Assembly (NCBI GenBank): GCA_903813345.2
Contig: CAIIXF020000006.1
Span: 27,845,936 to 27,909,935 of the forward strand
Length of the DNA: 64,000 bases
Direction of reading: 5' to 3'
Source of the DNA: Owenia fusiformis
Taxonomy: Eukaryota; Annelida; Polychaeta; Sabellida; Oweniidae
Below the pieces are notes generated by a model. It was not told the origin of the DNA and made no database searches. It saw only the letters and a program-made list of their open reading frames with translations. The position numbers and the translations under genes are program-made. This document shows positions 59,001-64,000 of the stretch, in pieces (the stretch's first letter is position 1; each line of letters opens with the position of its first letter).

Positions 59001-60725
59001 CGGTGACATTAAAATGAAGATGCAGATCTGGCGATGCAGCCCTGAACTGGAGGTTCGGAAGTAAGAGTTGTACTCTTACTTAAATACCGGTAAATCAATT
59101 GGTCTGACTTCTCATTTCTCATTGGAAAATGGAAAAACACTATTGTAAAACCTATTGTGAAGCTTGGCTGTTCTGACTTCTTGTCTTCATGAATTGGATT
59201 TGTCAATACAAGGCATTGACAAAATGTCATGATCTGCAAATGGTAACTCAAGCGTAACAGTTTGTTACATATACCAACCACTGATGCCAACGCTGTACTC
59301 CAAATGCCCAATATGGGTCATTAAAATGGTGGCTATGACACAATGTGTCCTAACTTCTTGGTGGTACCATAATACAAGAACATAAAGAGTAATAAAAAAT
59401 ATGACAACCAATAAATTATGCTGCGAAACATAACAATGCGTAACCACATGTCAAAGAGTAGGATGATGATATCCAGTTAAAGAATCCAGTCCATTTCTAT
59501 TACACACTTTAGACTCTTCAATTCATACCAATTCAATTAGAATAACATCAGACAACATTGTTTATTATTATTATATCAATCAATGACTTTATTAGATCCC
59601 ACAAGCTCCCCAAGCTCACATTGAAGTGCTGTCTTATTTGTATATAAGACTTGATCTCAACCAGTACCCCATATGATATGTTATGACACAATATGTTATG
59701 TCACAAAATACAATGTGTCACATGATGTGTCATGTCACATGATACCTTGTGTCACATGATATGATATGCCTCAACCTTTATGTAAGACTTCATTTCCCCA
59801 GCATGCCACATGATACGTTTTGGCATGATCAGTTATGTCACATTGGCATATTGTGTCACATGACATGTTATGTCACATGGCACAATGTGTCACATGATAT
59901 ATTGTGTCACATGATATGTTATGTCTTACCTCTATGAAAGCCTTGATTTCTCCTAGCACAAGAGTCCATTCTAACTGATCTTCAGGATCATATATTGAGA
60001 TGTAATCATCAATCTGTTTCCCAAGCTCCTGAAAAAGGTAGGTTTTATACATTACACTGGTAATCTTCGGGGGACTGGGTCCAAAAACCTTATTTGGGTT
60101 TCATTTTTAAAAGATGCTCTTACTTCTGAAAAAGTGTATTTTAGGAAAAATAGGTATCAATTTTCTTAACTGTTTCACAGAAGCTCGAACCTTAGGAAAA
60201 GGAATTTTCAAAAGTTTTTTGAACCTATAATCAATTTCAGATCTGCCTATGCATTATTTGGATCAGTAAAATACAGTAGTTCTGGGCACCTAGTTGGTTA
60301 ACATTTTTGAAATCATAAAAATTCAGAAAAGTTTGATCATTTCTTAGACTCTTAGTTCAAATAATAAATGAGCCTGGCCATAGGAAAACCTGTCTTATCA
60401 CAAAAATTAAAATTGTGCTACAGATCCGAAAATGTGACCAAGATTACAAGAAAAATATGCTAAATTCAAATACGACTTTTTGGTCTATATATGCAAGGCA
60501 AAATTGTTAAAACACAAGCCATGGCTCATTCGAAAAGATCTTTCTCGTCAAGATCATTTCTGAGATGACGAGAAATCTCGTCACTCCAGCTAGTCAAGAG
60601 GTTAAGCAAATCATTCACAGTAACCTACCCTGACTAAATCTCGGACAAGTTTCATCTTTTTCAACAAGAGGCAGACAACAATAAACCTGGCGTACCATCG
60701 TAGCTTTTTCACCATCAGATCTGGC
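29073..60725 (-). CDS. SCAI: SCAI, C-terminal 11 exons (5' part off the right edge)
   Basis: SCAI is a nuclear cofactor that in mammals represses MRTF/SRF transcription and acts with 53BP1 in DNA-break repair. Exons in transcript order: 60725-60629, 60028-59930, 55428-55276, 54882-54754, 52996-52816, 34647-34548, 34017-33936, 33099-33027, 30187-30014, 29744-29644, 29213-29073. All have GT-AG borders and consistent phases, giving about 443 residues; vertebrate SCAI is about 600, so roughly 160 N-terminal residues lie beyond 64000. Diagnostic stretches: VKKLRWYARFIVVCLLLKKM, LVLSHRL-type SSIVLSHRLSPLNTPP, VKFSELTLDMFRMLQTLERE, NPHKYLLYKPTFSQL, LHPGDLYLYTRKPLFIIADS, LFGQPLICLLSP, GNLFTLFL, FYGDDFLRLILLRFIFCS, and LASLLEVRSVF before the stop. 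Intron 34648-52815 is 18.2 kb and hosts an antisense ankyrin gene. No exon is disrupted. Identity is very likely. Confidence 0.93.
29590..29665. repeat. Short duplication of a SCAI exon edge
   Basis: TTGAAGCCCCGATGCAGTATG at 29595 and TTGAAGCCTCGATGCAGAGT at 29645 are about 50 bp apart. The second is the 3' end and donor of the SCAI exon 29644-29744; the first, in the intron, is a decayed copy without a clean GT donor context. Confidence 0.55.
30491..30703 (+). mobile_element. CAGGCCCGTAGCCAGG-family MITE, near-complete copy
   Basis: Inverted ends CAGGCCCGTAGCCAGG and CCTGGCTACAGGCC enclose G- and C-runs and the common core (GGCCAAAAATTCTTTCAAAA, CATGCAGTTTTTCACCATTT). The C-tracts differ between copies. 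A 113-codon ORF across it is not a gene. Confidence 0.85.
30954..31160 (+). pseudogene. Myb/SANT-like Harbinger accessory gene fragment, frameshifted
   Basis: ATG at 30954 opens 52 codons reading AFSSIQLEVMMDIIEKKYDV, then LSDLLTLKK, like the trihelix/Myb domain that accompanies PIF/Harbinger transposases. An A-run near 31080-31086 shifts the frame. After it the expected KNEAWDCIVREVSLDHQYRR (W of the second helix) continues in another frame, while the original frame stops at 31112. The fragment lies just inside the left terminus of the host element. Confidence 0.65.
32208..32495. mobile_element. G/C-run MITE inserted in the Harbinger-like element
   Basis: CACTGGCGGATTAGGGGG and, reverse complemented, CAGGGGCGGATCTGGG form the ends. 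The interior alternates GGGCCC boxes with A-runs. The possible direct repeat CCCCT at the borders is too short to type it. The ORFs reading GPKK-rich peptides are composition artefacts. Confidence 0.6.
33065..33172. repeat. 54-bp tandem duplication covering a SCAI 3' splice site
   Basis: CATATTAGAGGCTGACCAAA with CAAGTTTGGAAAGTTCTGAA at 33065 is repeated almost exactly at 33119. The segment holds the acceptor CTGAAA (minus-strand TTTCAG) and the first 35 bases of the SCAI exon 33027-33099, so a second acceptor with an exon-like start lies directly upstream in the transcript. Confidence 0.85.
34476..34538. repeat. CATCCTCC hairpin repeat next to a SCAI exon
   Basis: CATCCTCC and GGAGGATGC enclose a 62-bp copy that ends about 10 bp from the donor side of the SCAI exon 34548-34647. 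Confidence 0.55.
34717..35017. mobile_element. piggyBac-like MITE with TTAA borders
   Basis: TTAA then CCTCTTGAATACC at the left, GGTATTCAAGAGG then TTAA at the right: perfect 13-bp inverted ends inside TTAA target duplications (34717-34720, 35014-35017). The interior has the palindrome GACAGATATATCTGTCAC. Confidence 0.85.
35018..37170. other. SCAI intron, no further feature
   Basis: AT-rich intronic DNA of the 18-kb SCAI intron. No exon on either strand and no repeat with clear ends was recognised. Confidence 0.4.
37177..37667. mobile_element. hAT-like element with CAGGCCTGTCAACT ends
   Basis: Perfect 14-bp inverted ends CAGGCCTGTCAACT and AGTTGACAGGCCTG. The flanks share CCTTACC (37170-37176 and 37668-37674), a 7-bp or degenerate 8-bp duplication. 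The interior holds GAACACCTTG iterations and several GCGTGACA boxes on both strands near the right end. No transposase. Confidence 0.8.
38417..38596 (+). mobile_element. CAGGCCCGTAGCCAGG-family MITE copy
   Basis: Ends CAGGCCCGTAGCCAGG and CCTGGCTACGGGCCTG are perfectly inverted (16 bp) and define the family termini. The core matches the copy at 30491. Confidence 0.88.
40427..40529. mobile_element. GTCACCACCTGCC MITE copy
   Basis: ATGTCACTACCTGCCATTTT at the left, CACAGTGGTGATAT at the right, interior ACAGACACTGACCGCC; same family as 22465-22597. Confidence 0.65.
42063..42607. mobile_element. 545-bp foldback element with ~200-bp arms
   Basis: TTATCCCGTTCCCGGACTAT at the left is the inverse of ATAGTCCGGGAACGGGATAA at the right. 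Pairing continues through the TTTGCCTGT..GATTACAAC segment and through CTGGGTATATCGGCAGAACG versus CGTTCTGCCGATAAACCCAG, leaving a loop near 42280-42400. No coding capacity. Confidence 0.85.
42613..42740 (-). mobile_element. Truncated MITE of the CAGGCCCGTAGCCAGG family
   Basis: Inverted-orientation copy from GCTTTTGCCAAGGGGGGTTC to GCATGATTTTGAG, lacking the distal end; it begins 6 bp after the foldback element. Confidence 0.65.
42843..43000 (-). mobile_element. MITE of the CAGGCCCGTAGCCAGG family
   Basis: Inverted-orientation copy from CAGGCCTGTAGCCAGAATTT through GGCCAAAATCACTTGAAAAG, decayed at the far end. Confidence 0.7.
43585..43678 (+). mobile_element. Truncated MITE of the CAGGCCCGTAGCCAGG family
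   Basis: Only the right half: AAGTGAACCCACCTCCCCCT to CTTGGCAAAAGCTGGCTAAC then GGGCCTG. Confidence 0.65.
44985..45594. mobile_element. 602-bp foldback element with TTAA borders
   Basis: Arms of about 230 bp: AGGAATATTCCTTGCCAGAC at the left, and its diverged inverse ending AAGGAATATTCCT at the right. The outermost AGGAATATTCCT is itself palindromic. TTAA flanks both ends (44985-44988, 45591-45594), as with piggyBac-type integration. The arms share GATGGCAGC and GAAGTGATGTCATC blocks. Confidence 0.85.
45655..45995. mobile_element. Foldback element with ~130-bp arms
   Basis: TTGATTTGTCTTTCACTTGA, AACACTATTCTCTTACAAAT and CATTGTTTACCCCCTCC at the left are the near-exact inverse of 45865-45995. 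Single-arm fragments of the family lie at about 44795 and 46000-46065. Confidence 0.85.
46070..47175. other. SCAI intron, no further feature
   Basis: AT-rich intronic DNA with no exon or bounded repeat recognised, apart from short relatives of the foldback arm near 46735-46765. Confidence 0.4.
47179..47500 (-). mobile_element. Two adjacent MITEs of the CAGGCCCGTAGCCAGG family
   Basis: Two copies head to tail in the same orientation (47179-47336 and 47337-47500). Each runs from (C)CCCATTGCCAGC or CCCGTAGCCGGG through GGCCAAAATCACT..AAAAGTGCT to GAAAGAATTTTTGGCCAAGG. The 83-codon ORF here is MITE-encoded. Confidence 0.8.
48005..48135. repeat. 65-bp tandem duplication
   Basis: AGGAACACCTTGTGTCATTT with TTCTCAATACAAATAAGAAC at 48025 is repeated at 48090; a degenerate third unit may precede it. 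Confidence 0.75.
49076..50497 (+). CDS. Ankyrin-repeat protein, intronless, nested in a SCAI intron
   Basis: Complete 473-residue frame on the strand opposite SCAI, starting at an ATG in good context (CAACCATGG) and ending at TAG. After a 60-residue N-terminal region come five clear ankyrin repeats at about 64-96, 97-133, 135-167, 168-200 and 201-233, with GRTALHLA- and GQTPLHKA-type motifs. A partial sixth (RNTPLDL) runs to about 254. Repeat 2 has a short insertion (NIERHIKVSIQ). Residues 260-473 are Ser/Thr/Lys-rich and probably disordered, with an acidic DDSDSDDGG patch. There is no transmembrane segment or enzymatic domain, so it is likely a cytosolic or nuclear scaffold; I do not recognise the orthologue. 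A possible acceptor (TTTTCAG at 48951-48957) could start the exon, with a non-coding exon upstream. Lack of introns would fit an old retrocopy that stayed functional. Confidence 0.92.
   Translation: MACICAPYTCSPSLTPTTARFARDLAYYIESNDCLSIEGLFSQIDDKGKLRDIISAEIPIDYYGRGTCLHLASWLGYTDILQFLFKTKVRANLPQSDGRIPLHAAAEAGHTDTVKFLINRFNIERHIKVSIQDRRGQTALHKACHGGHADTVKLLIWCGARVNIKDIHGQTPLHKAIHGDKLSLIEFLVVNGAKVNKQDRIGRTALHLATAEGKDNIAEFLVAMGADLDITNKSRNTPLDLCDRELRHKLKRIMQRASFLIDQASSKPHKNKKKAILEGMKETPLISKLRNLVTSTPTKDLRYQLMSGSSRNLSKSTPHLPSSNTIYSSDSTLCDEKPKEVYKPRFRKKKDYSPPTQKLYIPKRQTDTESIISESVSTAYESGYYADPELESTDQEGGFDASPYLEGPKPWSPMHRFNTILSPRYDDSDSDDGGFKRSSSTKSSPTKTKRPEFNKNGYKQIENTNHHLYGTLL
51000..51109. repeat. CATCCTCC hairpin repeat copy
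   Basis: GCATCCTCC and GGAGGATGC bracket 110 bp with internal inverted similarity (ACAGGCCTTCAGAACTAGTA..CTTGAGCCCTACGTT). Likely in the 3' UTR or just past the ankyrin gene. Confidence 0.65.
51491..51648 (+). mobile_element. CAGGCCCGTAGCCAGG-family MITE copy
   Basis: From CAGGCCTGCAGCCAGGGGGT to CTTGGCAAAAGCAGGTAATG with GGCCTAG; core ATTTTTCACCATTCTGAATC and a C-run at 51610. Confidence 0.75.
52098..52103 (+). promoter_or_regulatory. Candidate polyadenylation signal of the ankyrin gene
   Basis: AATAAA on the plus strand 1.6 kb after the stop; a second at 52376-52381. Either would give a long 3' UTR that still ends before the SCAI exon at 52816. Confidence 0.3.
55650..55735 (-). repeat. 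tRNA-derived SINE head or tRNA relic
   Basis: On the minus strand AAGCTCTTGCCTGG is followed by GGGTTTGATCCCCACTGG, an A-box-like and a good B-box sequence at near-tRNA spacing. No acceptor stem pairing could be confirmed, so a functional tRNA is unlikely. Confidence 0.5.
56465..57356. repeat. 127-153-bp satellite with a poly(C) run in every unit
   Basis: Units start at about 56465, 56614, 56764, 56917, 57050, 57177 and 57329. Each begins TATCAGCCCCTGTGACC, then 7-16 C, then AACTATATAAGGTATTATAT, and ends CTAGATAGATCAGAGTATAG. Two shorter units lack the CAGTATGGCCATATTGTAGG segment. Located in a SCAI intron (55429-59929). Confidence 0.92.
58909..59009. mobile_element. GTCACCACCTGCC MITE copy
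   Basis: CTGTTACCACCTGCCATATG at the left and GTGGCGGTGACAT at the right, with ACCAACCACTGAATACCAAC inside. Confidence 0.65.
59222..59371. mobile_element. GTCACCACCTGCC MITE, diverged copy
   Basis: ATGTCATGATCTGCAAATGG at the left, GTTACATATACCAACCACTG inside, CTTGGTGGTACCATAA at the right; decayed and slightly longer than other copies. Confidence 0.45.
59670..59929. repeat. Degenerate GTCACATGATATGTTAT repeat abutting a SCAI exon
   Basis: Irregular iterations of TGTGTCACATGATATGTTATG occur. The last one, ATGATATGTTATGTCTTAC, ends exactly at the donor of SCAI exon 59930-60028, so the 5' splice site (minus strand GTAAGACAT) lies in the edge of the repeat. Confidence 0.75.
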
Positions 60726-60729
60726 CTGA

Positions 60730-61670
60730 AACAACATCGGATTTTAATACAGGGAATTCATTTGAAAATGAAAAAAATATACATTTGATTCAAAACAATA
60801 AAATATTTACATTTAAAATAATTGTGTAAAATATTGCGGACTAATTTACAATGTGCATTGAGCAATAAAATAGAGTAGGAGAAACCAGCCGTAAAGTGTA
60901 CTTCCTACGGGCAAATATTAAAATACACGTCAGCATTCTCTTATTGACTCTCTGATGTCATTACAATGACATATTAGACACATTTCTCAAGACAATAACG
61001 ATTTCAAAGAATCTTATATGTTTTTATAAAGGTCACATTTTCAAGCCCTACGGGTAGGAATGACTTTTTCAATCAGCACAGGTATATGTTTCACATTTCT
61101 ACACCCTACATAATTCTTAAGCTTGAAATATTATTCCTCCAAAATATGACATCCATACATTTTTCCTAAAATGCCATAAAATATTAATGAATTGTGTAAT
61201 AAATATTGATCATCTTAAATGTAACATTATAAACTATGGACTGTTATTGTTATTGCAAAAATGATGATTTTGACAACTTTCTGCCACCAAAGATAAATCA
61301 TACATAAATGCGATTACAACATACTCAAGTCTAATAAGACATTTAGACAACAATTACATCTACTTGCAACAAATAAGAACATATTATGATGCTTTAACGG
61401 TACTTCTGAATTATAGACGATTTCTATTGAGAAGAATCTTTCCCGAAGTAAAATAGAGGAAAAGATGAAAAATAATCACGACAGGGAAAGGAGTGATATT
61501 AACAGTTAAAAATGGGGCAAAAGACATGGGGGAATGAATACAATGTGACCCTTTTAATCATGTGATCAGTTCTCAGCCAATGAGAGAGACAGAAATAACA
61601 ATAATATAATAAATTCACTGAAAATTATTTCTTTCAAGATTTTCATCAGAAACATGGTATTTTAGTTTAT
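60730..61670. other. SCAI intron, no further feature
   Basis: AT-rich. No further SCAI exon was recognised here or up to 64000, so the upstream exons must lie beyond the window. Confidence 0.45.
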
Positions 61671-61673
61671 ATA

Positions 61674-63020
61674 CCGTATTATCTCTATTAAACGAACACT
61701 CTCTAATAAACGCACACCCGACTTTTTGTCCCAGGTTAGAAAGTCCTGTCCAGATAATATTGAGATCTGACAAAGCTCTAATAAAAAAAACATTGTAGGC
61801 GATAATAGAGTATTTTCACCGTTCGTTAAAATAATGCATCATGATTCATGACGTCACGATTTCCCATCATGCAACGTAAGAAATTTCTTCAGGTGTTCGT
61901 GTAAATAACACACAATAGTGTATTTATATACAGTAAAACCTGCGAACAGGGAATGCTCTTGGGACTGGAGGAAAGTTTCCTTGTTCAGAGGTTTTCCCTA
62001 TAGAGAGGGGCCGCACTTTCAGCAAACTCAAAATTGCCCAATAAGCATATTTGTAATATATACTGATTGATTGTACAAATGCCGACTCCATACTTGGTTA
62101 CGTTCTCCTCATGTTGATTTTAGCTGCTGCTAGCGTCTGATGATGTCTAGTTGATGTAATTATTGATATGATGTGTAGAGATATATTGCTAAGAACTGAA
62201 TTTCAAGTTTCATCAACCCCATTTTATATCATTGATAATCTGGAAGTTGGATCAGTAAAAGATTTAAAGAGATTTGGCTCAACATGACCATGTACTTACT
62301 ATCTGTTATCTCCATAAAACAATTGTGTCAGTCCCTAGATTATCACAACTGATTTGATGTAATTAAGTTTTTGAAAGGAAGAATTGGTGTCATGATAATA
62401 AGTAACAAACAGATTAGTATTAGTTTTAAAATAAATCAAGGTAATTAACAGTGGGTGGGATGCTACATCATGTCAACAATTGGCTTATCTTAATCTCAGT
62501 CATATTAATCCAAGCTTTTTATATTCAGATATTGGCTTAAGACTTTCACACCTCTGAAAAATAATGGAATATACAGTGTCACCAATATTCAAAATTCCTT
62601 GTTCACAGGTGAATTTTCATATATTGCCCCAAAATAGTGTTCCTTGTTCCCTGTTCACAGGTTTTCCCTACAGAGAGGGTCTGTTAACATGCAAGTCAAT
62701 GGAAAAATATTCGGTTCTTTTGAAAAGCATTCCTTGTTCATAGGTTTTCCCTACAGAGAGGTATTCCATCGGACAGGTTTTACTGTACTAAATTTGTCGT
62801 CTAGGAGCTCACAATTCAAGGTAAAAACATAACATATAGCATATTCTCTCTAATAAACGCACATGTCTACTATATTTGATCGATTTTAAGTATAGAAGTA
62901 ATTTTTCACCCATTATCGCCCACCATCATAATTTTTCAGAATTCCCGGGGATTAAGCTGCTTGAAACCTCTCCCCCACGGGAATTTGCTAAGCGCACTGC
63001 ATTTAATAGAGATAATACGG
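61674..63020. mobile_element. TA-flanked element with a nested insertion
   Basis: CCGTATTATCTCTATTAAAC at the left is inverse to TTTAATAGAGATAATACGG at the right, with TA at 61672-61673 and 63021-63022. CTCTAATAAACGCAC occurs at both flanks of an inner element (61931-62785). No transposase. Confidence 0.75.
61931..62785. mobile_element. pogo/Tc1-like element, CAGTAAAACCTG ends
   Basis: CAGTAAAACCTGCGAACAGG at the left and CAGGTTTTACTG at the right, flanked by TA at both ends. The motif GTTTTCCCTACAGAGAGG occurs three times inside (about 61990, 62659, 62743). It lies within the element at 61674-63020, giving the order of insertion. Confidence 0.8.
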
Positions 63021-63104
63021 TACATCAAATTGTCAGGAAAATAAAAATAAACATGACATAACACTACTTTTATAGTATTATCTGTTCATGATAATTATTA
63101 AATA

Positions 63105-63278
63105 CAGTAAAACCTTTAGAACACCTTTGGGTCCTCTAAAAAGTGTTCTACAGTACTTGGGAGGTGTTTCACTTATTGAGGTTCATTTAACATTAGTCAG
63201 TCTGTCTTTGGACTCTGAAAAGTGTTCCACTAACAGAGGTGTTCCACTTCTAGGTGTTCCACTTTACAGGATTCACTG
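63105..63278. mobile_element. 174-bp pogo/Tc1-like MITE
   Basis: CAGTAAAACCTTTAGAACAC at the left, AGGATTCACTG at the right, TA at both borders. Internal GTGTTCYAC boxes are related to those in the 61931 element. Confidence 0.7.
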
Positions 63279-63578
63279 TACTGTATAGTGTTTCCCTGTA
63301 ATGGCATAAGTTAAACCTGTATATCTGAAAACTTCTCTTATCTGATTTTTGAAATCTTGTCATCTGATATTTTAACATATAACTGCTGATGGGAATATGA
63401 AATAATATTGATGTATTTAGATATTCCTAAATGTACCTTCAGTTTCAATTGTTATATAGATTTGGTTCATTATTAAGGGAGATAAAATATTATAATTAAG
63501 TAATTAACTTACAAATAAAGACCAAGACCCTCAAAACCTATCACCATCATGTAAAAGTAGTTCGAAATATTTCACACA

Positions 63579-63740
63579 GGCCCATTGCCAGAGGGGTGTC
63601 GACAATTCTTTTAAAATACTGCAGTTTTTCAGCATTTTTCAAGTGATTGTCATTTTTGGCCCAAGATTGTCAAAGTTGAACCCCTCTGAAATTGTTTTAA
63701 AAAGTGAACCCCCATTATCAAAAGCTGGCTACAAGCCTGT
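63579..63740 (+). mobile_element. CAGGCCCGTAGCCAGG-family MITE copy
   Basis: From CAGGCCCATTGCCAGAGGGG to AAAGCTGGCTACAAGCCTG with the usual AAGTGATTGTCATTTTTGGC core. Confidence 0.7.
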
Positions 63741-64000
63741 TACTAGCCTTGCCCAAGTCGGTCACTTTTACTCATCTTGATTTCTATTATATTCAAGATC
63801 AGATAAGTAAAACAAATACCGACTTGGGCAATGCTAGCCTGTTACTTATACATGATAATATGTAATAAAAATAACAACTTGTATTAAGGAAACCAAAAAC
63901 TGAACACCTCCACCTCAAAAATACTGCGCTCCCAATGAACAACATTTGGTTAAGTTGTGGCTTTCACAATAAATGTTAGTACATACACATGAGTGCTTGA

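Overview
This window is AT-rich eukaryotic DNA from an animal, most likely a marine invertebrate. Genes are split by spliceosomal GT-AG introns, CDSs are sparse, and most of the sequence is transposon debris, MITEs and tandem repeats. The strongest taxonomic anchor is an animal-type SCAI gene. The species is not determinable from the sequence; a hemichordate or other marine invertebrate would fit, but this is only inference.

Layout. (1) 3003-8180, plus strand: a six-exon gene for a secreted polysaccharide lyase of family PL8 (chondroitin/hyaluronan lyase type), reconstructed with consistent splice phases to about 769 residues. Its first intron holds a LINE reverse-transcriptase fragment and a MITE with a 9-bp target duplication. 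(2) 8.58-26.8 kb: a gene-poor repeat field. It holds a 73-bp minisatellite array, several Tc1/mariner-type remnants (one with a recognisable transposase piece and a nested palindromic insertion), a tRNA-derived SINE, hairpin MITEs, and a 145-bp higher-order satellite built on ATGATCAT. (3) 26.8-27.87 kb, plus strand: the 3' part of a major-facilitator-type transporter gene. Its coding exon is cut by a 578-bp hAT-like element flanked by a perfect 8-bp target duplication. (4) 29073-60725, minus strand: eleven exons of SCAI, carrying the C-terminal ~443 residues and the stop; the 5' exons lie beyond the right edge. It converges tail to tail with the transporter gene. (5) 49076-50497, plus strand: a complete uninterrupted 473-residue ankyrin-repeat gene nested antisense inside an 18-kb SCAI intron. 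(6) SCAI introns and the region to 64 kb: many MITE families, long foldback elements, a C-tract satellite and nested TA-flanked elements.

The genes do not form a pathway: an extracellular glycan-degrading enzyme, a membrane transporter, a nuclear transcription/DNA-repair cofactor and an ankyrin scaffold. The items most worth following up are the divergent PL8 enzyme in an animal genome, the hAT insertion that breaks the transporter exon, and the antisense intronless gene inside SCAI. A further group is the long foldback elements that would form dsRNA in SCAI pre-mRNA and the MITE pair with 9-bp duplications. All exon joins are inferred by eye from frame, splice consensus and family similarity; no search was run.
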